This document shows positions 43,551 to 51,728 of a stretch of DNA of 64,000 nt, one piece after another. Each line of letters begins with the position of its first letter. Position 1 is the stretch's first letter. The notes below the pieces were generated by a model that saw nothing but the letters and a program-made list of their open reading frames with translations, ran no database searches and was not told where the DNA came from. Source of the DNA: Chloroflexota bacterium (lineage in GTDB: Bacteria > Chloroflexota > Dehalococcoidia > Bin125); assembly GCA_028875225.1 (NCBI GenBank), contig JAPPFB010000004.1, positions 1 through 64,000 of the forward strand, read 5' to 3'. The translations under genes and the position numbers were made by a program.

Positions 43551-43638
43551 GCTGTGTTGTGCTAGTTGCTGGCTGCTATGGGAGTCCTTATTCAAGTGAA
43601 GCGCTCGTTCGGTTCCAGGACGGCGTGCGGACCATTGC

Positions 43639-43668
43639 GAGATACCCGCGGCAAGCGCGGGTATGACG
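43639..43668 (-). repeat. palindromic repeat family 1, copy b (inverted)
   Basis: On the minus strand it reads CGTCATACCCGCG, CTTGC, CGCGGGTATCTC. The compensating change T-to-A on both arms relative to copy a keeps the pairing, which supports selection for the RNA or DNA hairpin. Confidence 0.6.
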
Positions 43669-43756
43669 GTGTTGTGTGGGCTTGACAGTTCTGCGCAGAC
43701 GTAGCGCTATTGCTGGCCTGGCGGGCTTGACAATCCGGTCGATTTGAATTCGTTAG

Positions 43757-43779
43757 CCTCCCGCTAAACGAGCGGGAGG
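43757..43779 (+). promoter_or_regulatory. hairpin sequestering the ribosome-binding site
   Basis: CCTCCCGCT (43757-43765) pairs perfectly with AGCGGGAGG (43771-43779) over a 5-nt loop. The Shine-Dalgarno GGGAGG (43774-43779) is buried in the stem, 6 nt before ATG 43786. Such a structure would limit translation unless opened by a protein, by temperature or by ribosome traffic. Confidence 0.55.
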
Positions 43780-43785
43780 TAGCTC

Positions 43786-45663
43786 ATGTCGAACTCGAAC
43801 TACTGGAAGCGAATGCGAAACCGGCGGCTGTCTCGCCGGGCGGTGCTGCGATCGGCGGCGACGGCAGGCGTCGGCGCGGCCGGGCTGGCCTTGGTCGGCT
43901 GCGGCGACGACGACGATGACGACCAGCCGCAGGCCGTCGCTCAGCAGCAACAGCAACAGGATCAGCCGCAAGCGGCCGCCCAGCAACAACAGGATCAACA
44001 GCAGGAGGCGCAGGCGGCGCAGCAAGCGGCCGACCAGGCTGATCAGCAGGAGCAGGCCGCCGCGCAACAGGACGCGGCCCAGCAGCAACAGCAGCAGGCG
44101 GCGACCGCGCAGGCTCAGCAAGAGCTGGAAGCGCCGCCAATCGGCGGGGAACTGAGGATTTCCGACACCTCCGACCTGGCCTCGTTTGACGGCTTCCTGA
44201 CATTTGGTTACAAGGCGTTCCTGCACGGGCACAACTGCTACCCGATGCTGACCCAGTTCTCGAACAACCCGGGATAGTCGTCGATCGACTTCCAGCCCGA
44301 GTTGTGGCTGGCCGAGTCGTACGAACGGCCGGACGACACAACCTGGTTGTTCAACATCAAGGAAAACGCCGTCTGGGAGGACCGCGAGCCGGTCAACGGT
44401 CGCAACGTGACCGCCGAGGATGTCGCGTTCTCGTTCGAGGAGGAGCGCTATGGCGGCTACCCGAATCGCGGCGCAATCCAGCCCAGCCTGGTCGGAGTTG
44501 ACGCCCCCGATGAGCGCACGGTCCGATTCGACCTGAGCGGACCGCTGGCGCCCTTCCTGCTCTATCTCGGCCACCACGCCGGACCGTACGTGATGCCGCC
44601 CGAGCTGCTGGTCGACGAGATGTCGCGCCAGACGATGATCAGCGCCGGACCGTTCCTGCTGGACGAGTATGAGCCCGGTTCCCGGGTGATCTACAAGCGC
44701 AATCCGAACTACTTCGACGCGCCCAAGCCGTACGCGGATTCACTGGTGATCAACTTCATCGGCGACAACTCAGCAATTGCCGCCGCGTTCCTGAGCGGCG
44801 AGCTGAACACGACCTGGTTCGGCGTGGCTCCGCCCATCGTGGAGGAGTTGGAGAACGGCATTCCGGGGGCGACCTGGGAGTACCAGCCGAGCCTGGTGAT
44901 CGGCGGCGTGTTCCCCGACCTCGCACTGGAGCCGTTCAACGATCCGCGGGTGCGCCAGGCGATGTCGGTGGCCATTGATCGCGATGCGATCCTGACCGTC
45001 GGCGGGGCGCTCGAACGTGGACAGTGGTCGACGGCGCTGCCGCCGCTGGCCGGCTGGTGGGTCGATCCGAAGGAGGACGACGCGCTTGGCGAGTTCTATC
45101 GCTACAACCCCGAGAAGGCGATGCAGCTGCTCGACGCCGCGGGCGTCGACGGGTTGGACGGCGTGCCGTTCCACACAACCACGGCCTACGGACCGATTTT
45201 CGCCGAGCAGTCACAGGTCGTGCAGGCCAATCTGCTCCAGGTCGGGATCAGCGTCGACCTGGTGGTCAACGAACCAACGGTGCACTACTCGACGATCTTC
45301 AACGGCAGCAACACCGGCGTCATCGGCCACACGCTGTCGGTGGCCTCGATCGAGCCCGACGAAGCGCTGCGCAACGTCTTCATCCCCGACAGTCCGCGTT
45401 CGCCGATTCCCAACGGCGAGCTGATGGCCGACGACCAGCAGATGCTGGACCTGCTCAATGCGCAACGCACCGAGGGCGACGTCGAGACGCGGAAGAAGCT
45501 GCTCTACGACCTGCAGCTGCACATCGCCAGCCAGATGTACTCGGTGCCCTGGGTCAACCCGCCGATCTCACAGGTCGCGCGGCCGGAACTGTCGGGCGTG
45601 CAGTTCATCCAGACCTTCGCCCCGTCGCCGTCGCTGGAGGACATGTGGTTCAACGATCTGTAG
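43786..45663 (+). pseudogene. Tat-exported peptide-binding lipoprotein (SBP family 5) with in-frame TAG
   Basis: ATG 43786 opens a twin-arginine signal (NRRLSRRAVLRSAATAGVGAAGLALVGCG) with a lipobox cysteine. A linker of about 75 residues follows that is almost only Gln, Ala, Asp and Glu, and then the family-5 domain (IGGELRISDTSDL). At 44275-44277 the frame reads NNPG-TAG-SSIDFQPELW and continues without disturbance through NVTAEDVAFSFEEER, the typical SBP_bac_5 core, to a TAG at 45661-45663. A tryptophan codon changed to TAG is likely. The domain is otherwise complete at about 625 codons, so the gene is recently broken, read through, or mis-sequenced. Its permeases follow directly. Confidence 0.8.
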
Positions 45664-45715
45664 GCCATTAGGCAGCACAGCCTGAGCACTCGAGCGACGG
45701 GCGGGGAGGCGGCAG

Positions 45716-46666
45716 ATGCGCGGCTACCTCGTCCGTCGCTTGCTGCTCGCGGTTCTGACGCTCTTCGGGATCAGCCTGATCGTCGCCGGCGTGATGCGCA
45801 CGCTGCCGGGCGACGTCGTCGACGTCCTCGCGGCAGAAGCCTTCTACAACGACGCGGAGAAGGAGCGGTTGCGCGAGGAGCTCGGCCTCGAGGCGCCGTT
45901 CATCGAGTACTTCGGCGACTGGCTGGTCAATGCGCTGCAGGGAGATTTCGGACGGGCGCTGCGCACGCAGCGCAGCGTCGGCGACGACCTGGTCAATCGG
46001 ATCGACGTCACGTTGGAGTTGGCATTCCTGGGGCTGATCATCGCCACGGTGATCTCGGTGCCGCTGGGGATCGTGGCGGCGCTGCAGCGCAGCCGCTGGC
46101 CGGATTATGCCGCGCGCAGCATTGCCGTGTTCGCGCTGGCGATTCCGGGGTTCTGGCTCGCGACCCTGGCGATCGTGTTCGGCGCCAAGTGGTTCACCTG
46201 GTCTCCGCCGCTGGGCTACCAGGCCATCTGGGAGGCGCCGCTGACCAATCTGCAGCAGATGTGGCTGCCGGCGCTGTTGTTCGGACTCATCCTTGCCGGC
46301 GTGCAGACGCGGATCCTTCGTACCGCATTGCTCGACGTGTTGCGGCAGGACTACATGCTGACCGCGCGGGCGAAAGGATTGTCCCGAGTCATGCTGTTGC
46401 GCCGCCATGCGCTGCGTAACTCGTTGATCCCCTTCATCACCGTGATTGGAGTGCAGTTTCCGGTGGTGCTCGGCGGTTCGGTCGTGTTTGAGTTGATCTT
46501 CGCCTTGCCGGGTGTCGGCATCTATCTGCTCGACGGGATTGCGAACCGCGACTACATCGTCGTACAGGCTGTCAACGTCTGGATCGCCGGCGCGGTGATC
46601 CTGACGAACCTGATCGTGGACGTGTCCTATGGCTTCCTCGACCCACGCATCCGCGTCAGTAGCTGA
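45716..46666 (+). CDS. dppB: oligopeptide ABC transporter permease, DppB type
   Basis: The product has 316 residues with six membrane helices. The N-terminal LVRRLLLAVLTLFGISLIVAGVMRTLPGD is the DppB hallmark. The cytoplasmic EAA-like loop is YMLTARAKGLSRVMLLRRHALRNSLIPFI. It pairs with the DppC-type permease, whose start overlaps this gene's 3' end by 38 nt. The ATPase genes (dppD, dppF) are not nearby, so they must be elsewhere or lost. The substrate is set by the upstream binding protein, which carries a stop codon. Confidence 0.92.
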   Translation: MRGYLVRRLLLAVLTLFGISLIVAGVMRTLPGDVVDVLAAEAFYNDAEKERLREELGLEAPFIEYFGDWLVNALQGDFGRALRTQRSVGDDLVNRIDVTLELAFLGLIIATVISVPLGIVAALQRSRWPDYAARSIAVFALAIPGFWLATLAIVFGAKWFTWSPPLGYQAIWEAPLTNLQQMWLPALLFGLILAGVQTRILRTALLDVLRQDYMLTARAKGLSRVMLLRRHALRNSLIPFITVIGVQFPVVLGGSVVFELIFALPGVGIYLLDGIANRDYIVVQAVNVWIAGAVILTNLIVDVSYGFLDPRIRVSS

Positions 46667-47534
46667 GCCTCGGGCTCTGGACGCGCGGCGCGTTGGCGTC
46701 GCGCTGTTCCGCGTCGTCCGGCGCTATCCATTTCCCTGCCTGGTGACGCTCGTGCTCTTCCTGATCGGCGCCGGCTCGGGGCTGGCCGACTTCGTCGCGC
46801 CCTACGATCCCAACGCGATCAATCCGGCCGACCGGCTGCAGGGTCCGAACTCGACCTACTGGATGGGCACAGACGCGCTCGGCCGGGACGTGTTCACCCG
46901 CGTCCTGTACGGCGGCCGCGCCTCGCTGGGAGTCAGCGTGACTTCGGTGGCGCTTGGCGTGGTCGTCGCAACCGCGGTCGGGCTAGTCAGCGGCGCGCTG
47001 GGCGGCTGGTTCGACGTGCTCGTCCAGCGGATCGTCGACATGCTGATGGCGTTCCCGGGACTGATCATCGTGATCTCGCTGACCGCCTTCTTCGGCACCA
47101 GCGTCTCCTTGCTGGTGGTCGTCATCGCGATTGCGTTGTTGGGCGGCGGGATCCGGATCTCGCGGGCGGCGGCGATCCAGGTCGGGTCGCAGCCCTACAT
47201 CGAGGCGGCGCGGACGATCGGTGCGACCACACCGCGGATCATCGTGCGTCACATCCTGCCCAACGCGCTGCCACCGATCATGGTGATTGCGACCGCGTAT
47301 CTCGGGGTGGCGATCCTGATCGAGGCATCGGTGTCGTTCCTCGGCTACGGGATCCAGCCGCCGGCGGCGTCGTGGGGCTTCATGCTCGGCGCGGAGGCGC
47401 GGATCCACATGATCGAGCAGCCCTGGCTCTCGGTCTGGCCGGGCCTCGCCATTTTCCTGACCGTGTTCTCGTTCAACATCATCGGCGACGCGCTCAGGGA
47501 CGCGTTCGATCCTCGGCTGCGCGGCGCGGGCTGA
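46629..47534 (+). CDS. dppC: oligopeptide ABC transporter permease, DppC type
   Basis: The product has 301 residues. MGTDALGRDVFTRVLYGGRASLGVS is the DppC/OppC signature, and the EAA loop is YIEAARTIGATTPRIIVRHILPNALPPIM. The end, VFSFNIIGDALRDAFDPRLRG, is canonical. It overlaps dppB by 38 nt. A palindromic repeat (47561-47600) follows and probably ends the transcript. Confidence 0.93.
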   Translation: MASSTHASASVAEPRALDARRVGVALFRVVRRYPFPCLVTLVLFLIGAGSGLADFVAPYDPNAINPADRLQGPNSTYWMGTDALGRDVFTRVLYGGRASLGVSVTSVALGVVVATAVGLVSGALGGWFDVLVQRIVDMLMAFPGLIIVISLTAFFGTSVSLLVVVIAIALLGGGIRISRAAAIQVGSQPYIEAARTIGATTPRIIVRHILPNALPPIMVIATAYLGVAILIEASVSFLGYGIQPPAASWGFMLGAEARIHMIEQPWLSVWPGLAIFLTVFSFNIIGDALRDAFDPRLRGAG

Positions 47535-47560
47535 CGCCGGGTCGAGGCGCACGGCAGTCC

Positions 47561-47600
47561 GACCCCCTCAGCCTTCGGCAGCTCCCCCTGCAAAGGGGAG
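47561..47600 (+). repeat. palindromic repeat family 2, copy a
   Basis: It has the form CCCCCTCAG-CC-TTCGGCAGCTCCCCCT followed by an AAAGGGGAG arm. Related copies are at 51244-51286 and 58576-58616. All three lie just outside gene ends and contain GGCAGCTCCCCC or GGCACCTCCCCC plus the complementary GGGGGAG. Confidence 0.6.
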
Positions 47601-47663
47601 CGGGTAAGAGAACTGCGAAATGCCTAGAATTCCAGCACGTGAAGTCTGGAGAGGAGCGCGATT

Positions 47664-48773
47664 ATGGCCACCGGACGAGTTGTCGTTGTCAAGGAGTATC
47701 AGCAGCCGTTTGTGATTGAGGAGTATCCGGTCCCCGAGCCGGAACCCGGAGCGATCGTGCTTCGGATCACCCAAGCGGGCGTGTGCGGATCCGACCTGCA
47801 CACCTGGCGCGGCGACATGGTCGAGACGCCGCTGCCCTCAAACGGACGGGTGATGGGACATGAGGGCACCGGAGTCGTCCACTCGTTGGGCGACGGTGTT
47901 TCGACCGACTCGCTGGGCCGCGATATCGAAGTCGGCGACCGCTTGATGTACTCGGCGATCACTCCTTGCGGTCGCTGCTACCAGTGCTCACGCGGCGAGC
48001 CCAACTGGTGCTCGGACCGCGGCGCATGGTCGCGCGAAGCTGGCGCACATCCCTACTTCACCGGCACCTATGCCGACTACTACTACCTGAAGCCGAATCA
48101 CCCGGTCTTCAAAGTGCCGGACGAGTTGCCCGACGAGGTGCTCGGCTTCGTCAACTGTGCGATGGGCACCACGACCGAGGGTCTGATGCGAGCGGGCTGC
48201 AAGGAGAACGATTTCGTCGTGATCCAGGGCGCCGGCGGCCTGGGCCTCAACGCGACCGCGATGGCCAAGGACATGGGCGCGCACAAGGTGATCGTGCTCG
48301 ATCGCCTGCCCCAGCGCCTCGCGCTGGCCGAGGAGTTCGGCGCCGACCACACGATCAACATCGAGGAGTTCAACACACCCGAGACGCGCCGCCGCGCGGT
48401 CTGGGACCTGACCGAGGGTCGGGGCGCGAACATCGTGATGGAACTGGTCGGCCGGGCCGAGCTACTGGCAGAGGGGCTGACCTACCTGGCCAATGGCGGC
48501 ACCTTCGTCGAGATCGGCGATATCGTGCGCGGGCGCACGGTGGAGATCGATCCCAGCACCATCCTCAGTGGGAAGAAGATCATGGGCTCGGTCATGTACC
48601 GTCCGCACCTACTGCCGCTGATGATGGACATGCTGCTCAAGAATCAGCGAGACATCCCCTACGACAAGATCGTCTCCCACACCTACCCGCTGGCCGAGGT
48701 CAACCAGGCCTTCGAGGACAGCGAGTGGCACGAGCGGGATACCAACGTATCGAGGTCGATGCTGGTGCCGTAG
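47664..48773 (+). CDS. zinc-dependent medium-chain alcohol dehydrogenase
   Basis: The product has 369 residues. Catalytic zinc ligands are in AGVCGSDLHTW and MGHEGTG; the structural zinc site is CGRCYQCSRGEPNWC, with four cysteines. The Rossmann fingerprint GAGGLGLNATAMAKDMGAHKVIVLD indicates NAD preference (D after the second strand). The C-terminal half fits the sorbitol/threonine dehydrogenase-like branch. The substrate is not evident. It is a single gene preceded by GGAGAGGAG. Confidence 0.92.
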   Translation: MATGRVVVVKEYQQPFVIEEYPVPEPEPGAIVLRITQAGVCGSDLHTWRGDMVETPLPSNGRVMGHEGTGVVHSLGDGVSTDSLGRDIEVGDRLMYSAITPCGRCYQCSRGEPNWCSDRGAWSREAGAHPYFTGTYADYYYLKPNHPVFKVPDELPDEVLGFVNCAMGTTTEGLMRAGCKENDFVVIQGAGGLGLNATAMAKDMGAHKVIVLDRLPQRLALAEEFGADHTINIEEFNTPETRRRAVWDLTEGRGANIVMELVGRAELLAEGLTYLANGGTFVEIGDIVRGRTVEIDPSTILSGKKIMGSVMYRPHLLPLMMDMLLKNQRDIPYDKIVSHTYPLAEVNQAFEDSEWHERDTNVSRSMLVP

Positions 48774-49010
48774 GCTCTGTTGACCGGGCCACGGGAGTCG
48801 GGGCGGTCGAACCTAGATCGTCCAAATTCGGCAAGTGCCGAGTCCATGGGGTATTGTGCGAGTAAGAGACGGCACACCACGCATTTGCGGGTGTGCCGTG
48901 TTCATTTTGTACACTTGGCTGCGGTTCGAATATCCAATCTTGAAGACGAGACGCAAGGGCTCTACCTTGTGAGTGTGGATAGCGGAGTGTCGCTATCGCG
49001 AGAGCGCTGC

Positions 49011-50108
49011 CTACGGGCGGCGCAATCGTTTCCGAACATTTTCACGTTGTTGCTCCACCACATCTTCGATTCCCAGTGTGGGAAACACCTTCAAGCCGTA
49101 CTTTCCGCTACGAAGGTCTCCTCGGCGATAGAATTTGGATTCGAAAATAGACCAACGGGGCGGATCCCTCTCGCAATCGGAGCGGACCCACTCGAATACG
49201 TCCCGAGCGAGCATGTCGCTCAGTTCAGTTGGGTGCGATCCATCCTTGCCCACGAACCGCAGGCCGGTTTCCAGATAGCTGCGAAAGGCGCTGTCCGGGA
49301 CCCACTGGGTGCCTTGCAAGTGAAGTTCGACAAAGGCCTGCTGATGCTCCGCATCCTCGCGAGATCCCTGCGCTTCCAAGGTCACCCGCCCGCGCCAATC
49401 CTGATCTTCATGGTGTAGATAGTCGATGTAGCGCTCGAGCAACATCTGCAAGGCAATCTCATAGGCGCCGCCAGGCAAGTAGGAATCCTGTTGCTCCTCA
49501 CCGGCCATCAACTCCCACTTGCGGATCCCAACAGCGAAGGCGACGAAGCCTGAATCTGAGACCAGCTCGTCCAGCGCCTCCGTGAATTTGCGCTGTCGCT
49601 CCTCATCTCCTCCAAAACTGAAATCTTGACGGTGGGTTCTCATGAGGGGTTCATGCAAGGTGACGTCTGTTCGGTCGAAGAACCGCCGCTTCAGTGCATC
49701 TGAAGCTTCGGTGTATGTCAACGCCTGACCCGGCGACATGCCAATGCCAGCCAGCGCGAACCAGGCTTCTTTGTCTGGATCCGAAGGTGGTTGGCTAGTT
49801 CCTGATTCATCAAGAAACAGCAGGTGGCGTGGTCGGTTTTCGCGCAAGGGATTGCCGCCTGAGTTGGGTCGTCTGAATCGAGACCGCGATTCCAGTCGGC
49901 CCGAAGAGCGTTGAAGTGCGATCGCCTCGGCGGCGGCTACATTCTGTTCCAACGTTCTGGCGTTGGCGACTTCTGACGAGCCCGCCCTTTCTAGCAGCAC
50001 ACGCAGCAGCTTGGCCACTCGACCGGCGTGTTCCAGTTCACGCGCTTCATGTTGTGCGCGGCGTCGACCCTCGGGATCGCCTGAAACCACTGCCTCTACT
50101 CGACCCAA
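49011..50108 (-). CDS. DUF3800 protein
   Basis: The product has up to 365 residues from TTG 50108. The first ~90 residues are charged helices (RRRAQHEARELEHAGRVAKLLRVLLERAG). The DUF3800 domain opens with HLLFLDESGTSQ, a variant of the YSDESG motif, and includes TLHEPLMRTHRQDF, YLPGGAYEIALQMLLERYIDYLHH and HPTELSDMLARDVFEWV, the last resembling the conserved distal Asp motif. DUF3800 is thought to be RNase H-like and occurs often in mobile or defence neighbourhoods. The start overlaps the nitroreductase 3' end by 13 bp. Function unproven. Confidence 0.8.
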   Translation of the reverse strand: MGRVEAVVSGDPEGRRRAQHEARELEHAGRVAKLLRVLLERAGSSEVANARTLEQNVAAAEAIALQRSSGRLESRSRFRRPNSGGNPLRENRPRHLLFLDESGTSQPPSDPDKEAWFALAGIGMSPGQALTYTEASDALKRRFFDRTDVTLHEPLMRTHRQDFSFGGDEERQRKFTEALDELVSDSGFVAFAVGIRKWELMAGEEQQDSYLPGGAYEIALQMLLERYIDYLHHEDQDWRGRVTLEAQGSREDAEHQQAFVELHLQGTQWVPDSAFRSYLETGLRFVGKDGSHPTELSDMLARDVFEWVRSDCERDPPRWSIFESKFYRRGDLRSGKYGLKVFPTLGIEDVVEQQRENVRKRLRRP

Positions 50109-50728
50109 TCCGGCGTCGCGCCCCAGGCGTCCTCCGAGACGATGTCCCGCAATGGCTTCCGATTGAGCGGGCCGAAGCGGCCTCGGGGGTATCCGAGGGG
50201 GACGCAGTAGACGATCTGAGCCTCGTCGGGGATGTCGAAGAGGGCCTTGGTCCGCTCGTCCACGACCGGATGCAGTGTCGTGATGGTCCCGCCGATGCCG
50301 AGGCCTCGCGCGGCCAGCAACATGTTCTGCACCGACGGAATCACCGACTGCGCGGTCCCGGCGCCCGGCGCCGTGGCGCAGAGCAGGATCATGACCGGGA
50401 CGTCGCCAATCTCGTCCGCCAGCCGCATGGCCGAGCGGCGGACGGGGTTCTCGAATGCGGGATGGTCGGGACCTTCGATTCCCTCATCGGCGCGCTTGGC
50501 CCACCATGCTTCGTGGTAGAGCGTCCCTAGTTCCGCCTTCTTCGCCGGATCCCGCACCACCAGGAAATGCCACGGCTGCGCATTGCCGCCATTGGGCGCC
50601 TGACGGGCGGCGTCGAGGATGATCTCCAGGTCTTCGTCGGAAATCGGGTCGGGTCGCATTCGCCGGATGGCGCGCATTGAGTACATGGCTTCGTAGAGCG
50701 GCAGGCCGAGTCGTCCATAGCGGGGCAT
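50096..50728 (-). CDS. nitroreductase family flavoprotein
   Basis: The product has about 210 residues from ATG 50728 (MPRYGRLG), chosen because AAGGA lies 8 nt upstream; another ATG is three codons earlier. FMN-binding features are SMRAIRRMRPDPI, AARQAPNGGNAQPWHFLVVRD, and SVQNMLLAARGLGIGGTITT. It ends in CVPLGYPRGRFGP. Nitroreductase-fold enzymes reduce nitro groups, quinones or related compounds with NAD(P)H. The exact substrate is unknown. It is divergent from the RidA-like gene. Confidence 0.9.
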   Translation of the reverse strand: MPRYGRLGLPLYEAMYSMRAIRRMRPDPISDEDLEIILDAARQAPNGGNAQPWHFLVVRDPAKKAELGTLYHEAWWAKRADEGIEGPDHPAFENPVRRSAMRLADEIGDVPVMILLCATAPGAGTAQSVIPSVQNMLLAARGLGIGGTITTLHPVVDERTKALFDIPDEAQIVYCVPLGYPRGRFGPLNRKPLRDIVSEDAWGATPDWVE

Positions 50729-50827
50729 GTTCTGCATCCTTCGTCGATCAGGCGGGCGATTGCATTCGACGCTATCGTAAGCGTCCAACGAGACCGATTC
50801 TTCCGGCACACCGACACAGGAGCATCA

Positions 50828-51226
50828 ATGGCACTGGAACACATTCTTCCCGACGGCCTGGTCAACATGAGGTCGTTCACGCAGGTCGTTGCGGCGACCG
50901 GCAGCAAGACGATCTACATCTCGGGACAGGTCGCCTGGGACGTCGATGGTGGAATCGTCGGCGAGGGCGATTTCGCCGCCCAGGCGAAGAAGGCCTACGA
51001 GAACCTGGCCGTAGCGCTCGAAGCCGCCGGCGCGACGCCGGCCGACGTCGCGAAGACCAATGTCTACATCGTCAACTACGACCCGTCGATGGGTCCGACA
51101 TTGAATGACGCTCGCAAGGCGATCTTCGAAGGCGCCACCGCGCCGGCCAGTACCCTGATCGGCGTGCAAGCGCTGGCGGCCCCGGAATTCATGATCGAGG
51201 TTGAGGCGATCGCTGTTCTGGACTGA
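50828..51226 (+). CDS. RidA/YjgF-family protein lacking the canonical arginine
   Basis: The product has 132 residues from ATG 50828 with AGGAGC upstream. It has the typical trimeric-barrel sequence (IYISGQVAWDVDG; AAQAKKAYENLAVALEAAGATPADVAKTNVYIV). In active RidA imine deaminases the motif PARS carries the catalytic Arg; here the aligned segment reads PASTLIGVQALA, so the Arg is replaced by Ser. It is probably a Rid subgroup with a different reaction or a binding role (inference). Confidence 0.88.
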   Translation: MALEHILPDGLVNMRSFTQVVAATGSKTIYISGQVAWDVDGGIVGEGDFAAQAKKAYENLAVALEAAGATPADVAKTNVYIVNYDPSMGPTLNDARKAIFEGATAPASTLIGVQALAAPEFMIEVEAIAVLD

Positions 51227-51243
51227 TCGTGGGCATCTCGGCG

Positions 51244-51286
51244 GGCCCCCTCAGCCGCTTCGCGGCAGCTCCCCCAGAGGGGGAGC
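51244..51286 (+). repeat. palindromic repeat family 2, copy b
   Basis: It has GGCCCCCTCAGCCGCTTCGC, then GGCAGCTCCCCC, AGA and GGGGGAGCT. It lies between the RidA-like and SnoaL-like genes, and the right hairpin ends just 25 bp before the next start codon. Confidence 0.6.
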
Positions 51287-51311
51287 TCTCGAACCAGTTA
51301 GGAGACGGACA

Positions 51312-51728
51312 ATGGGCAAGATTTCACTGGAAGACCGATTCGCAATCATCGACCTCTGCTCGGTCTACAACTACACCGTCGACCAGGCCGACGGCGAGGG
51401 CTGGGCGGCCACGTTCACCGAGGACGGCGTCTTTGCTGGTCCGGCCGGCCAGGCCGAGGGCCGCGAGGCGCTGGTCGCGTTCTGCGGGCAACTCGCCGAG
51501 GCCTTCCCCGGCGGCATGCATTTCACTGACAACCACCTCTTCGAGATCGACGGCGACACCTGCAACCACAAGTGCTTCCTCGACTTCAAGGTGCCGTCGC
51601 CAGACGGGTCGGTGGCGTCGATCTTGCTGGGTTACGAGGATGTCATCGTCAAAGTCGACGGTGAGTGGCTGTTCCAGCGCCGCGATGTGGTCTCGGTGAC
51701 CGGTTACCAGCAGTCGCTGCCCGACTAG
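51312..51728 (+). CDS. SnoaL/NTF2-like fold protein
   Basis: The product has 138 residues from ATG 51312, with GGAGACGG upstream. The pattern ISLEDRFAIIDLCSVYNYTVDQADGEGWAATFTEDGVFAGP, then EGREALVAFCGQLAEAFPGGMHFTDNHLFEIDGDT, then VDGEWLFQRRDVV, is the classic SnoaL_4/NTF2-like cone. Such proteins are small isomerases, dehydratases or hydrolases. The catalytic set cannot be read with confidence. The stop overlaps the convergent acyltransferase gene by 4 bp. Confidence 0.88.
   Translation: MGKISLEDRFAIIDLCSVYNYTVDQADGEGWAATFTEDGVFAGPAGQAEGREALVAFCGQLAEAFPGGMHFTDNHLFEIDGDTCNHKCFLDFKVPSPDGSVASILLGYEDVIVKVDGEWLFQRRDVVSVTGYQQSLPD

Larger units (their letters stand above)
43484..43756. other. intergenic stretch with two palindromic repeats
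   Basis: There is no gene. It holds two oppositely oriented copies of the family-1 palindrome (43521-43550 and 43639-43668). TTGACA hexamers occur at 43682-43687 and 43727-43732, possible -35 elements for the peptide-binding-protein gene, without a clear matching -10. Confidence 0.4.

Noticed and set aside
48780-49418. 212-codon plus-strand frame
   Set aside because: It lies largely opposite the DUF3800 gene, which has a clear domain; it is a shadow.
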